Positions 1 to 9,177 of a DNA stretch of 64,000 nucleotides are shown piece by piece. Numbering within the stretch: the first letter of the stretch is position 1; each line of letters opens with the position of its first letter. The notes below the pieces were generated by a model that saw only the letters and a list, made by a program, of their open reading frames with translations, had not been told where the DNA came from and did not search any database. This DNA is from Muribaculaceae bacterium Isolate-037 (Harlan) (lineage in GTDB: Bacteria > Bacteroidota > Bacteroidia > Bacteroidales > Muribaculaceae): positions 62,001 to 126,000 of the forward strand of contig RIAZ01000013.1 in the NCBI GenBank assembly GCA_003762615.1, given 5' to 3'. The position numbers and the translations under genes are program-made.

Positions 1-29
1 GAATATTGCTTGCATATTTTCGGGTTGGA

Positions 30-3000
30 TTATTTGTTGAGTTTACGAAGTTTCCTGCGCTGATTCTTGACACCATTGCCTGCAAACACGCAGTATAGCA
101 CCGGCACGAAGAGCAGCGTAAGGATTGTGGAGAAGGTGAGACCGCCGATCACAGCTGTGCCCATAGGTCGCCACATCTCTGCGCCCTGTCCGCTGCCCAC
201 TGCCATAGGCACCATGCCGAGGATGGTGGTCAGTGTGGTCATGACCACAGGGCGGAGCCTCGACTTGCCGCCGAGAATCACCGCATTGCGGATGCCCATG
301 CCTCTCTCTCGGTTGAGTGAGATATAGTCGATGAGCACGATACCGTTCTTCACCACGATACCGATAAGCATTATGGCGCCGATCATACTCATGACGTTGA
401 GTGTATGCCCGGTGATCCACAATATCAGGAATACGCCCGAGAAGGCGAACAGAAGGGAGGTCATGATGATGCCGGGGTAGGTCAGACTCTCAAACTGGGC
501 TGCCATGACCACGTAGACAAGGATGATGATGAGCAATCCGAGCATCATAAGGTCGGAGAATGAATCCTGCTGATCCTCATACGATCCGGAAAGGCTGATG
601 TTGATGCCGGAGGGGATGTGCATCTCGTCAATCTTTAATTCCGCTTCCGTCACTACCTCACTCATAGGCACACCGTCTACCACTGCCGACACCGTGATGA
701 TACGTTCGCGGTCCTTTCGCTCGATGGTAGGGGGAGTGAAACGCTCCACCACCTTACCCAGCTCCTTAATCCTGACACCGGCACCGGTGGGTGTGTAGAC
801 CACGATATTCTCTATGTCAGAGAGCGATGTACGGTTCTCCTTGTCATACATCACCTTGATATCATATTCCTCGCCATCCTCACGGAAACGTGATGCCGTT
901 GCGCCGTTGATACGGTTGCGGAGATAGCCTGCCGCTGTCTGGAGGTTCAGCCCGTATAGCGCGAGTTTCTCACGATTGAAATCCACCTGATATTCCGGCT
1001 GATAGTCGGAGCGGGAGATAGTCACGTCGGCTGTGCCGTTTATCCCTTCCAATATGGTCTTCAGTTGACGGGCCACGGAGTCGGTCTCATTGAAGTCGTA
1101 GCCGTAGATCTCGAAGTCAACGGTAGACTGTCCGCCCATACCGCTGCCGCGTCCGCCGCCGATGTTGACCTGTGCCTTCTTAAACTCCGGGAATCCACTC
1201 TCAAGGTCTTTACGCATGCCGTCGGCTATCTCCTTGATGCCGCGTTCACGGTCGCTCGGGTCGGAAAGACGTATGTTCATCGAGATGATGTGAGAACCGT
1301 TGTCGGAGAGAGAGGCAAACGTATTGTCGGAACTTGCCGGACCGACAGTGTAGCTCGACACGAGAATCTCCGGATATTTCTTGCGCCAGAGTGAGTCGAG
1401 ACGTTGCACAGCCTCCTGTGAGATCTCCACTCTTGTGCCGATGGGTGTCTCCAGCTCAACGCCAAGACGTCCGTCGTCGGCTGTCGGGAAGAACTCTGTG
1501 CCCACCTGCTTCATGAGGAAGATGGAGCCTACGAATGTGGCGAGACAGATCACGATTGTCACCGTGCGGTGTGCCACCACCACGTTCAACAGGCGTGCAT
1601 AGCCATTGTCGAAACTGTCGAGGGCTTTCTCTATCGGGGTGAAGAAGATTGTGTAGAGGCGTGAATGCTTGTTGTTGAGACGAAGCCACTGCGAGCAGAG
1701 CATCGGGGTGAGCGAGAGTGCGCAAGTGGTGGAGATTATCATCATGATTGTCACCATCCATCCCAGCTGACGGAAAAGGACGCCTGTCATGCCGGTCACC
1801 ATGGTCAGCGGGAAGAATACGGCGATAAGAGTGAGCGTGGAGGCTATTACCGACACTGCCACCTCATTCGTGCCGTGTACAGCCGCCTGTTTCGGGTCGG
1901 CTCCGCGTTCGATGTGGGTGGTCACGTTCTCAAGCACAACGATAGCATCGTCCACGACCATACCGATAGATATGGAGAGGGCGGAGAGGGAGACGATGTT
2001 GAGGGTATTGCCCGTAGCGAAAAGATAGATGAACGAGGCTATGAGCGACACCGGGATCGTGATGATGATAATCATCGTGGCACGCCATCTTCCGAGGAAC
2101 ACAAACACCACTATCATGACGAAGAGAAGGGCGTAGAGCACTGTCTCCTCAAGCGATGCGATGGTGTTGCGGATATTGTCTGACGTGTCGACAATCACTC
2201 CCAACTTCACGTCGGAGGGGAGGTTCTTCTGAAGGCGCGGGAGCATCTTCATCACTTTCTCCGAGATAGCCACGGAGTTTGCACCCGATTGCTTCTGGAT
2301 GATGATCATCGCACCCTCCTTGCCTCCGATATAGGTCTGTTGTGTGCGTTCCTCAAGGGAGTCGTCCACACGCGCCACATCTTTCAGATAGACCACTTTC
2401 CCCTGATACGTGCCGACAGGGACGTTCTCCATCTGCGCGGCATCGTCAAACTCGCCCTGCACGCGGAGAGCGTAGGTGTTGGAGCCGATGTCGAACGAGC
2501 CGCCGGGCACGTTACGGTTCTCCGCACCGAGGATTGCGGCGATGCTCTCCACGGAGATATGGTATGCCTCAAGACGGTTGGGGTCGCAATACACGTGTAT
2601 CTCGCGTTTCGGTGCGCCGGAGATCGACACGGTTCCGACACCGTCCACACGTGCCAACGGATTGGCAACCTGATCGTCAAGAATCTTGTAAAGACCTGCC
2701 ATACTCTCTTTTGCCTCTACCGACAGAAGGCAGATCGGGATCATGTCGGTGGAGAATTTGAAGATTATAGGGTTTTCCGAATCATCCGGAAGGGATGATT
2801 TCACCATGTCGAGCTTGTCGCGCACGTCGTTGGTGAGCACGTCGATGTCGTAGCCGTACTCAAACTCAAGGGTGATTACCGACGTGTTCTCGCGGGAGTC
2901 GGAGGTGATGTGCTTGAGATGCTCCACGGAGTTGAGCGCATTCTCAAGCGGCTTGGTGACGTTCTGCTCGATATCTTCCGCACTCGCACCCGGATACATG

Positions 3001-3149
3001 GTTATGACCATGAGAGTGTTGGTGTCGATATCGGGATAAAGGTCGATCGGAAGCTTGGCGAGTGAGAAGATACCGAGGATGATCACCGTGACGAAGCATA
3101 GTGTGGTCATGATCGGACGTTTCACCGCAGATGCATATAATGATGCCAT
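30..3149 (-). CDS. RND efflux transporter permease (AcrB/MdtC type)
   Basis: This 1039-aa inner-membrane pump is the proton-driven engine of a tripartite exporter. It has the usual RND architecture: TM1 near residues 12-31, a large periplasmic loop, a TM2-6 block from about 335, a second periplasmic loop and a second TM block to the end. The proton-relay residues are visible: the Asp pair at 400-401 in 'VVDDAIVVLEN' and the TM10 lysine near 934 in 'GIVVKNGIVLID'. Length matches the HAE/HME family. It is the last gene of a leftward operon after the adaptor (66 bp gap) and the TolC-like channel. The substrate cannot be read from sequence; drugs, bile salts or metals are all possible. Confidence 0.95.
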   Translation of the reverse strand: MASLYASAVKRPIMTTLCFVTVIILGIFSLAKLPIDLYPDIDTNTLMVITMYPGASAEDIEQNVTKPLENALNSVEHLKHITSDSRENTSVITLEFEYGYDIDVLTNDVRDKLDMVKSSLPDDSENPIIFKFSTDMIPICLLSVEAKESMAGLYKILDDQVANPLARVDGVGTVSISGAPKREIHVYCDPNRLEAYHISVESIAAILGAENRNVPGGSFDIGSNTYALRVQGEFDDAAQMENVPVGTYQGKVVYLKDVARVDDSLEERTQQTYIGGKEGAMIIIQKQSGANSVAISEKVMKMLPRLQKNLPSDVKLGVIVDTSDNIRNTIASLEETVLYALLFVMIVVFVFLGRWRATMIIIITIPVSLIASFIYLFATGNTLNIVSLSALSISIGMVVDDAIVVLENVTTHIERGADPKQAAVHGTNEVAVSVIASTLTLIAVFFPLTMVTGMTGVLFRQLGWMVTIMMIISTTCALSLTPMLCSQWLRLNNKHSRLYTIFFTPIEKALDSFDNGYARLLNVVVAHRTVTIVICLATFVGSIFLMKQVGTEFFPTADDGRLGVELETPIGTRVEISQEAVQRLDSLWRKKYPEILVSSYTVGPASSDNTFASLSDNGSHIISMNIRLSDPSDRERGIKEIADGMRKDLESGFPEFKKAQVNIGGGRGSGMGGQSTVDFEIYGYDFNETDSVARQLKTILEGINGTADVTISRSDYQPEYQVDFNREKLALYGLNLQTAAGYLRNRINGATASRFREDGEEYDIKVMYDKENRTSLSDIENIVVYTPTGAGVRIKELGKVVERFTPPTIERKDRERIITVSAVVDGVPMSEVVTEAELKIDEMHIPSGINISLSGSYEDQQDSFSDLMMLGLLIIILVYVVMAAQFESLTYPGIIMTSLLFAFSGVFLILWITGHTLNVMSMIGAIMLIGIVVKNGIVLIDYISLNRERGMGIRNAVILGGKSRLRPVVMTTLTTILGMVPMAVGSGQGAEMWRPMGTAVIGGLTFSTILTLLFVPVLYCVFAGNGVKNQRRKLRKLNK

Positions 3150-3215
3150 AGGGTCTTTATCTGTTGGTTGATTAATCTGTAAAACTCACTGGTTATGTGT
3201 TGACGCGGATGTAGT

Positions 3216-4277
3216 CTATTTGGCTACGTCCACCGCCATGCCGTTGGCGAGCTTGCTCTGTCCTGACACGACAACCTTTGAACCTGGTTCCACGCCCGAC
3301 AGCAGCTCGTAAGTGTTGCCGAGACGCTGACCGAGTTCCACTTTGTTGTAGCTTACTGTGCCATCGCTGTTGAGAACGTAGACGTAATGGTTGCCGGAGC
3401 CGGGCTGCTTCACGACTGCGCGGTCAGCCACCACCACGTGTTCAGCCTCACCGAGATTGAGCTGCACGCGTCCGAACATGCCGGGGAGGATTCTCCCCTC
3501 GGGGTTCTTCATGGTGATCTCCACTCCGAATGTGCGGCTGTCGGCATCTACGGTAGGTGCGACCATTGTGATGGTGCCGTTGAACAGCTCGTCGCCGTAG
3601 GTGTCGAAAGTCACGTCGGCGGGCATCCCCTTCTTCACTTTTGAAAGTTCGCTCTCCGAGACGTTGATCACTATCTTCACAGGCTGCACCTGTGCCACGG
3701 TCACTATAGGTAGGGCGCCGGTCATGTCGCCCGGATCATAATTGCGTGCGGTCACGATGCCGTCGATAGGGGAGACGAGCACGGTGTTCTCCTGCACGTT
3801 TCTGAGGCTGCGTTCCGCCGATGCGAGGGCATTCTTGGCATTCGTGAGCTGGAGCTGCATCTGGTCGACGTTCTGCTGGGTGCCGCCACCGATTTTCAGA
3901 AGCTCTACGGCGCGGTCATAATTGAGCTGAACGTTCTCAAGATTTGCCTTGGCATTCGCCACCTGCAATTCGTAGGATGTGGTGTTGACATCGTCCATCA
4001 CCACCAGCTTCTGACCCTTCGATACGCGTATCCCCTCGTCAACGAGAATCTGCTTGATTCGGTTAGGAGAGGCGGCGCTGATGTTGTTGATGAGCTCCGG
4101 CTCGACGGTGGCTGTGTAGTGTCCTTCCTGCACCACGGGGCGGAAGTCAACGGTCTCGACTTTCACGAGCGGTTTCTTCTCGTCGGCAGTATCCTCTTTG
4201 GTTTCGGTCTTGCCGCCACACGATGTGGCGAGGAGTAGAGATAAGATGGAGAATGATATTAATTTCGATTTCATCAT
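3216..4277 (-). CDS. RND periplasmic adaptor subunit, lipoprotein
   Basis: This 353-aa membrane-fusion protein bridges the inner-membrane RND pump and the outer-membrane channel. A lipobox ('LLATSC', Cys20) marks it as a lipoprotein. A barrel-sandwich/lipoyl half motif, an alpha-helical hairpin (about residues 95-165), the second lipoyl half ('VLVSPIDGIVTARNYDPGD') and a C-terminal beta-barrel and membrane-proximal domain follow in the standard order. Two adjacent ATG codons begin the frame; either could be the start. It lies between the TolC-like gene and the permease, all leftward, so the three are probably co-transcribed and controlled by the upstream TetR gene. Confidence 0.93.
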   Translation of the reverse strand: MMKSKLISFSILSLLLATSCGGKTETKEDTADEKKPLVKVETVDFRPVVQEGHYTATVEPELINNISAASPNRIKQILVDEGIRVSKGQKLVVMDDVNTTSYELQVANAKANLENVQLNYDRAVELLKIGGGTQQNVDQMQLQLTNAKNALASAERSLRNVQENTVLVSPIDGIVTARNYDPGDMTGALPIVTVAQVQPVKIVINVSESELSKVKKGMPADVTFDTYGDELFNGTITMVAPTVDADSRTFGVEITMKNPEGRILPGMFGRVQLNLGEAEHVVVADRAVVKQPGSGNHYVYVLNSDGTVSYNKVELGQRLGNTYELLSGVEPGSKVVVSGQSKLANGMAVDVAK

Positions 4278-4342
4278 GAATGAGGTTGTTGTGTTGTCGG
4301 TTTTTAGATGTAGGCAATCTATTGCTCAGGAATTGAGATCAG

Positions 4343-5668
4343 TCACTTCACTCCCTTTCCGAGAAGCAGGTCGAGTTCAGACATCGACACGAGATAATTA
4401 TATATTGCCTGAAGATAGGATAGCTTTGCAGTGGTGTTGGCGAGTTCGCTGTCGCGGAGGTCGAGATAAGTGGCTGCACCAATGTCGAAGCTCTTCTGCA
4501 TTATGTCGTGGGCTTTCTCCGCCTGACGCATCCCCTCGGCACTCGACTCTATCTGGCGCGCCTCCTTGTTGATATTGTCTATGGCAAGCTCCACCTGCAT
4601 GTTGAGCGATTCCACGAGATTCTGACGCTGCAGGTCGATCTCCTTCAGTTGCACCTGAGCTTGTTTAAGCCCGTAATATTTTGAGCCGCCTGAAAAGATG
4701 GGCACGGAGAGCTGGAGCCCGACGGTGCTGTAGGGGTTAAACATCTGGTTCTTGAAGGGTGAGCCGTTGCTCAGTGATAGCCACGATAGGTTGAACGATG
4801 CGCCGAGCGTGGGGATCCACGCCATTTTCTTCAGATCGACGTTCTTTGAGAGTATTCTCTTCTGTATGTCGAGCGAACGCAGAGAGGAGTTGTCGGATAT
4901 TGACCTGTCGGCAGATGCCGGATAGGAATACATGTTGCGCTGCATGTCGGAGAGCGTGACGTTGGGGCGTATCTCCACATCCGTAGATATCCCCATCAGC
5001 ACTTTCAGCTGCAACTGGCATTGCCTTACGGCTATGTCGGCCTGCAATAATTCCGGCTCAATGTTTTTCACCTGCACCGATGATCTCAGCACATCGTATT
5101 CCGAGGCGGTCCCGGTAGCCAGGCGTTTGGCATATACATCTGCATTGAGCACGGCGATGTCGTAGTTCTGCTTCACCACGTCCTTCGAGTCAATTGCGAG
5201 CAGTAGGGAATAGTAGGCTTTGTTGATGTTGTTGACGAGATCAAGTTTCGATGCTCTTGCGCTTTCAAGCGAGGCTACTATCTGCTCGTCGGATATGCTT
5301 ATGGATTTCCATAGCGATGGGGCTATGAGCGGCATTGATGCGGTGAAGCCCATGTTCCATGTGTTGTCCGAACCCATTTTCAGGTTCTGGCTCTCGCCCC
5401 CCATGTTCATGCGTATGGTCTGCAGCTCTATCGAACGCTGATAGGCTGCAGAGAAATCGATTGAAGGGAACAGCGAGGCGAGCACTTCTTTCTTGGAGTA
5501 GTCGTATTTTTTTACTTCCATGTCGGCAATCCTCACCGTGGGATTGTCGCGTAAGGCTATTTCCACACACTGTTCTCTCGAGAGAACAAGAGGATCGGCG
5601 GCTATGGCTTTGTGGGAGCCTCCGATCATTAGTATGATCGCTGCCGAATACTTTAGAAATATTTTCAT
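4343..5668 (-). CDS. TolC-family outer-membrane efflux channel
   Basis: This 441-aa protein is the outer-membrane exit duct of the RND system. It has an N-terminal signal peptide (about 1-23, ending near 'HKAIAADP') and the duplicated long-helix pattern of OEP proteins, with repeats starting near residues 30 and 260. It is the first structural gene of the operon. An inverted repeat lies 79 bp upstream of its start, in the gap below the tetR gene, and is the obvious candidate operator. Confidence 0.93.
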   Translation of the reverse strand: MKIFLKYSAAIILMIGGSHKAIAADPLVLSREQCVEIALRDNPTVRIADMEVKKYDYSKKEVLASLFPSIDFSAAYQRSIELQTIRMNMGGESQNLKMGSDNTWNMGFTASMPLIAPSLWKSISISDEQIVASLESARASKLDLVNNINKAYYSLLLAIDSKDVVKQNYDIAVLNADVYAKRLATGTASEYDVLRSSVQVKNIEPELLQADIAVRQCQLQLKVLMGISTDVEIRPNVTLSDMQRNMYSYPASADRSISDNSSLRSLDIQKRILSKNVDLKKMAWIPTLGASFNLSWLSLSNGSPFKNQMFNPYSTVGLQLSVPIFSGGSKYYGLKQAQVQLKEIDLQRQNLVESLNMQVELAIDNINKEARQIESSAEGMRQAEKAHDIMQKSFDIGAATYLDLRDSELANTTAKLSYLQAIYNYLVSMSELDLLLGKGVK

Positions 5669-5746
5669 GTGTTTATGATGGGGTTAATTTTAGATTACGA
5701 TGTCAGTACGATGGGCGCGTGTATACTTACCCATAGATAATAAGAC

Positions 5747-5778
5747 AGACCTATCTTATTATAGTTTAAGATAGGCCT
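5747..5778. promoter_or_regulatory. Inverted repeat, candidate TetR operator
   Basis: Arms AGACCTATCTTA (5747-5758) and TAAGATAGGCCT (5767-5778) pair with one mismatch around an 8-nt spacer. It sits between the tetR stop (5846) and the first efflux gene (start 5668), all leftward. No U-tract follows on the minus strand, so an operator is favoured over a terminator, but hairpin function is not excluded. Confidence 0.5.
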
Positions 5779-5845
5779 GATAAATATGTTGGTGTAATTC
5801 GGATATAAATTCGTCAGAATGTCGGCAGAGAGCCGGAAGCGCGAG

Positions 5846-6529
5846 TCATCGCTGACCCTCAATGCGTGGGGATACCTGATTGAGTGGGATTTTTCTGACG
5901 AGCTCCGGATGCTTGCTAAGGAACTTGTCGATCACCTTCATACCCTTTTCCGATGCTATGCCCCTGACGAAGCTGACGCATACCGTGTCATACACGTCGA
6001 GTAGCGTTATATCGGATGGGAATGTCTGCTCGAATCTTTTCAGCGATTCCATCTGCAGAACAAGCATTCTGAAATGCACCAGATAATTTATGTCTTCCCG
6101 GAATAGTCCATTCTTCACGCCGTTTTCCACTAATGCGAGCATATTCTTCAGATAAATGAATTGTGTTTCCCTGGAATTTTCGTGGTTTCTCATGTAGAAG
6201 GCATCCATATCATGGTAGAAGCCGATATCCATGTGGTTGATGATGTCGCGGCTGTAGAGGAAAATCTTAAGAAGGGCTTCTATCTCGTTGTTGGAAGTCT
6301 GTGCAATCTCGAGATGTTTATCCGCAAGGTTAGTGTTGTAGGCTTTGATCACCTCTGCAATTAGAGAGTCTTTGCTTGAAAAAATCTCATATAGCGTGCG
6401 TTTTGAGATTTTTAGGGTAGAGGAGATGTGATCCATTGTAGTACGACCTATGCCATTCTTTATCATGATTTCAAGTATCGAGTCAATTAATGACTTGTGA
6501 CTCGTTGCAAGAGTCTCTTCTTGTTTCAT
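5846..6529 (-). CDS. TetR/AcrR-family transcriptional regulator
   Basis: This 227-aa regulator has an N-terminal helix-turn-helix (about residues 12-58, with 'GIGRTTMDHISSTLKISKRTLYEIFSSKDSL') and an all-helical ligand-binding C-terminal domain. The start at 6529 (MKQEETL) is preferred over an upstream ATG at 6574, because a -7 box (TACCTTTG, minus strand, 6561-6568) lies between them and would put the transcription start near 6554. It is adjacent to and upstream of the RND operon in the same direction, so it is the probable local repressor. Confidence 0.9.
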   Translation of the reverse strand: MKQEETLATSHKSLIDSILEIMIKNGIGRTTMDHISSTLKISKRTLYEIFSSKDSLIAEVIKAYNTNLADKHLEIAQTSNNEIEALLKIFLYSRDIINHMDIGFYHDMDAFYMRNHENSRETQFIYLKNMLALVENGVKNGLFREDINYLVHFRMLVLQMESLKRFEQTFPSDITLLDVYDTVCVSFVRGIASEKGMKVIDKFLSKHPELVRKIPLNQVSPRIEGQR

Positions 6530-6560
6530 AACAGAATAATAACAATAAATTTTGGTATGG

Positions 6561-6568
6561 CAAAGGTA
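6561..6568 (-). promoter_or_regulatory. Predicted -7 box of tetR
   Basis: On the minus strand this reads TACCTTTG, matching the Bacteroidetes TAnnTTTG box, 32 bp upstream of the tetR ATG. No convincing -33 box was seen. Confidence 0.5.
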
Positions 6569-6573
6569 TAACA

Positions 6574-6610
6574 AAAAAACTGAAAACCATATTAGAGTTT
6601 TCAGTTTTTT
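6574..6610 (-). terminator. Intrinsic terminator of tdh
   Basis: A 14-bp perfect stem (6574-6587 with 6597-6610) with a 9-nt loop runs into a T-tract on the minus strand. It lies about 90 bp past the tdh stop codon and upstream of tetR. The AT-rich flanks of the stem make it potentially bidirectional. Confidence 0.75.
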
Positions 6611-6698
6611 ATCGTGATTACGTCATTTTTGGTTGTTTTGGTATCCCAATACGCCAAGTTGACTACAAAAAAGGGAAAATAGACGTATAAAGTTGGTG

Positions 6699-7658
6699 TT
6701 ATTGGATTCCGAATTTAATACGAAGGTTGGCGAGCATGTCTTTTGTCATGGCCTCAAGATCATATTCCGGCTTCCAATCCCATTCCTCGCGCGCGCAGGT
6801 GTCGTCAAGGCTGTCGGGCCATGAGTCGGCGATGCTCTGGCGTAGCGGGTCAAGCTCGTAGCTCATCTTGAAATCGGGCACGTGTTCCTTTATCTTTGCG
6901 GCGATGATCTCCGGATCGAAGCTCATTGACGCGATGTTGAAGGAGTTGCGGTGCTTGAGACGTGAGGGGTCTGCTTCCATGATCTCCACTGCTGCACGGA
7001 GCGCGTCGGGCATATACATCATGTCCATGAAAGTGCCCGGCTTTAGCGGACATTTGAATTCCTCACCCTTTACTGCCGAATAGTAGATGTCGACGGCATA
7101 GTCGGTGGTGCCGCCGCCCGGAGGTGCCACGTAGGATATCAGTCCCGGGAAGCGTACCGAACGGGTGTCTACCCCGAAACGACGCCAATAATAGTCAGAC
7201 AATAGTTCTCCCGATACTTTGGTGACTCCATAGATTGTCTCCGGACGCTGCACAGTGTCCTGAGGGGTCTTTACGTGGGGAGTGCTGGGTCCAAATGAGC
7301 CTATGGAGCTTGGCGTGAATACCGCACACCCTTTCTCGCGAGCCACTTCCAGTGTGTTGTAAAGTCCGCCTACGCCGATTTTCCAGGCGAGCTGGGGCTT
7401 TGCTTCTGCAACTGCGCTCAGGAGGGCTGCCAGATTATAGATGGTGTCGACTTTGTATTTGTCGACCGCCTCGGCTATCTGCGCAGGGTTGGTGATGTCG
7501 ACAATGTGCGACGGTCCGCTTTCAAGAAGCGCACCTTTGGGTTCGGCTCCCGGTATGTAGCCTGCCACAACGTTCCCCTCCGGATAGAGCGATCTGAGTT
7601 TCATGGTCAGTTCAGATCCGATCTGTCCCGTGGCTCCAATGATTAGGATATTCTTCAT
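6699..7658 (-). CDS. tdh: L-threonine 3-dehydrogenase, SDR/epimerase type
   Basis: This 319-aa NAD-dependent dehydrogenase of the extended SDR fold oxidises L-threonine to 2-amino-3-ketobutyrate. The Rossmann motif GATGQIG is at residues 8-14, the serine-bearing segment is 'TPSSIGSFGP', and the active-site Tyr-Lys pair is 'IYGVTKVSGE'. The start at 7658 (MKNILIIGATG) begins directly at the Rossmann fold; an in-frame extension to 7730 overlaps the predicted -7 box and is rejected. It is divergent from kbl, whose product consumes the unstable ketobutyrate, which strongly supports the substrate. A related UDP-sugar epimerase-like activity is the main alternative. Confidence 0.87.
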   Translation of the reverse strand: MKNILIIGATGQIGSELTMKLRSLYPEGNVVAGYIPGAEPKGALLESGPSHIVDITNPAQIAEAVDKYKVDTIYNLAALLSAVAEAKPQLAWKIGVGGLYNTLEVAREKGCAVFTPSSIGSFGPSTPHVKTPQDTVQRPETIYGVTKVSGELLSDYYWRRFGVDTRSVRFPGLISYVAPPGGGTTDYAVDIYYSAVKGEEFKCPLKPGTFMDMMYMPDALRAAVEIMEADPSRLKHRNSFNIASMSFDPEIIAAKIKEHVPDFKMSYELDPLRQSIADSWPDSLDDTCAREEWDWKPEYDLEAMTKDMLANLRIKFGIQ

Positions 7659-7727
7659 TTCCTCGTCATGATTAAGGTGAATCCTGTTTTTTTTGAAATT
7701 GAGAAGAGATTTGTTTAAATTTTTTTG

Positions 7728-7735
7728 CAAAGATA
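7728..7735 (-). promoter_or_regulatory. Predicted -7 box of tdh
   Basis: It reads TATCTTTG on the minus strand, matching TAnnTTTG, about 70 bp upstream of the tdh start and only 24 bp from the oppositely oriented kbl box. The two genes may share control in this short divergent region. Confidence 0.5.
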
Positions 7736-7758
7736 ATACTCATAAGGTAAAAAATCAT

Positions 7759-7766
7759 TAACTTTG
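7759..7766 (+). promoter_or_regulatory. Predicted -7 box of kbl
   Basis: It reads TAACTTTG on the plus strand. Transcription would start near 7773 and give a leader of about 90 nt before the kbl ATG at 7866. Confidence 0.45.
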
Positions 7767-7865
7767 ACTAAATTTTTTTAAGGCAACCCGTATTGACCTC
7801 CCATTTTTATGGAAAAATGTCAGTATGGGATGCGGAAAACTGTCTAAACCTAAATATTTACTATC

Positions 7866-9059
7866 ATGTACGGTAAATTTCAGTCTCATCTGACAAAAGA
7901 GCTGCAAGACATCAAGGATGCCGGGCTCTACAAAAACGAGCGTATAATCACCACTCCGCAGAGTGCGGGAATCGAAGTCGAGAACAACGAGGGGGAGGTG
8001 CTTAATTTCTGCGCAAACAACTATCTCGGTCTTGCCGACAACAGACGTCTTATCGAGGCTGCCAAGAAGGCGATGGATAAGAGAGGCTACGGAATGTCGT
8101 CCGTGCGTTTCATCTGCGGCACACAGGATCTCCATAAGGAGTTGGAGAAGGCTATCAGTGATTATTTCAAGACAGAAGACACCATATTATATGCTGCTTG
8201 CTTTGACGCCAACGGCGGTCTGTTTGAGCCACTTTTCACCGAGGAGGATGCCATAATCAGCGACTCGCTCAATCATGCGTCCATCATCGACGGCGTGCGT
8301 CTCTGCAAGGCTAAACGTTTCCGCTATAAGAATGCGGATATGGAGGATTTGGAGCGTTGCCTGAAAGAGGCTCAGGATTGCCGTTTCAGAATCATCGCCA
8401 CCGACGGCGTGTTCTCTATGGATGGCAACGTTGCTCCGATGGATAAGATCTGCGAGCTTGCGGAGAAGTATGACGCTCTCGTGATGGTCGACGAAAGCCA
8501 TTCGGCAGGTGTGGTAGGCAAGACGGGTCATGGCGTGGCTGAACAGTTTGATTGCTACGGCAAGATCGATATCTTCACCGGCACACTCGGCAAGGCGTTC
8601 GGCGGTGCCATGGGTGGATTCACCACCGGCAAGAAGGAGATCATCGACATGCTCCGTCAGCGTTCGCGTCCGTATCTCTTCTCCAACTCTGTGGCACCCT
8701 CCATCGTGGGCGCAAGTCTGGAGATGCTGAAGATGCTCGGCGAGAGCAATGAGCTTCATGATAAACTTGTCGAGAACGTGAATTATTTCCGCGACAAGAT
8801 GCTGGCAGCCGGATTCGACATCAAGCCCACACAGAGTGCGATCTGTGCGGTGATGCTCTACGATGCCAAACTCTCGCAGGACTTCGCGGCAGAGATGCAG
8901 AAAGAGGGAATCTTCGTGACCGGTTTCTACTATCCCGTCGTTCCGAAAGGACAGGCAAGAATCCGCGTGCAGCTTTCAGCCGGACACACACGCGAGCAGC
9001 TTGACCGTGCGATAGCAGCCTTCATCAAAGTAGGCAAAAAGCTCGGCGTTCTCAAATAA
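7866..9059 (+). CDS. kbl: Glycine C-acetyltransferase (2-amino-3-ketobutyrate CoA ligase)
   Basis: This 397-aa PLP enzyme of the alpha-oxoamine synthase family cleaves 2-amino-3-ketobutyrate with CoA to glycine and acetyl-CoA. The PLP lysine is K243 in 'FTGTLGKAFGGAMGG', and 'VDESHSAG' is the conserved aspartate segment. Length matches the family (about 397). It sits divergent to tdh, completing the threonine to glycine pathway. The biotin-synthesis paralogue BioF is possible on fold alone, but the tdh neighbour argues for kbl. A strong terminator follows immediately. Confidence 0.95.
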   Translation: MYGKFQSHLTKELQDIKDAGLYKNERIITTPQSAGIEVENNEGEVLNFCANNYLGLADNRRLIEAAKKAMDKRGYGMSSVRFICGTQDLHKELEKAISDYFKTEDTILYAACFDANGGLFEPLFTEEDAIISDSLNHASIIDGVRLCKAKRFRYKNADMEDLERCLKEAQDCRFRIIATDGVFSMDGNVAPMDKICELAEKYDALVMVDESHSAGVVGKTGHGVAEQFDCYGKIDIFTGTLGKAFGGAMGGFTTGKKEIIDMLRQRSRPYLFSNSVAPSIVGASLEMLKMLGESNELHDKLVENVNYFRDKMLAAGFDIKPTQSAICAVMLYDAKLSQDFAAEMQKEGIFVTGFYYPVVPKGQARIRVQLSAGHTREQLDRAIAAFIKVGKKLGVLK

Positions 9060-9080
9060 TCCAACAGGAAATACAGAATC

Positions 9081-9119
9081 GGGGTTGTCAACGCGCATTG
9101 ACAACCCCTTATTTTTTTT
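9081..9119 (+). terminator. Intrinsic terminator of kbl
   Basis: A perfect 11-bp stem GGGGTTGTCAA (9081-9091) with TTGACAACCCC (9098-9108) around a 6-nt loop is followed by TTA and an eight-T run. The right arm also contains TTGACA, placed 20 nt before the next gene's -7 box, so terminator and promoter may overlap. Confidence 0.9.
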
Positions 9120-9131
9120 GTAATATTTTTG
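9098..9131 (+). promoter_or_regulatory. Predicted promoter of the ECF sigma gene
   Basis: TATTTTTG (9124-9131) fits TAnnTTTG, with TTGACA at 9098-9103 as a -33-like box. The -33 part lies inside the kbl terminator stem, so the two signals are interleaved. Confidence 0.4.
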
Positions 9132-9177
9132 TGTTGGTGAGGTTCAGTATTTGGGGAGTTGCGTGTATTTATTAATT

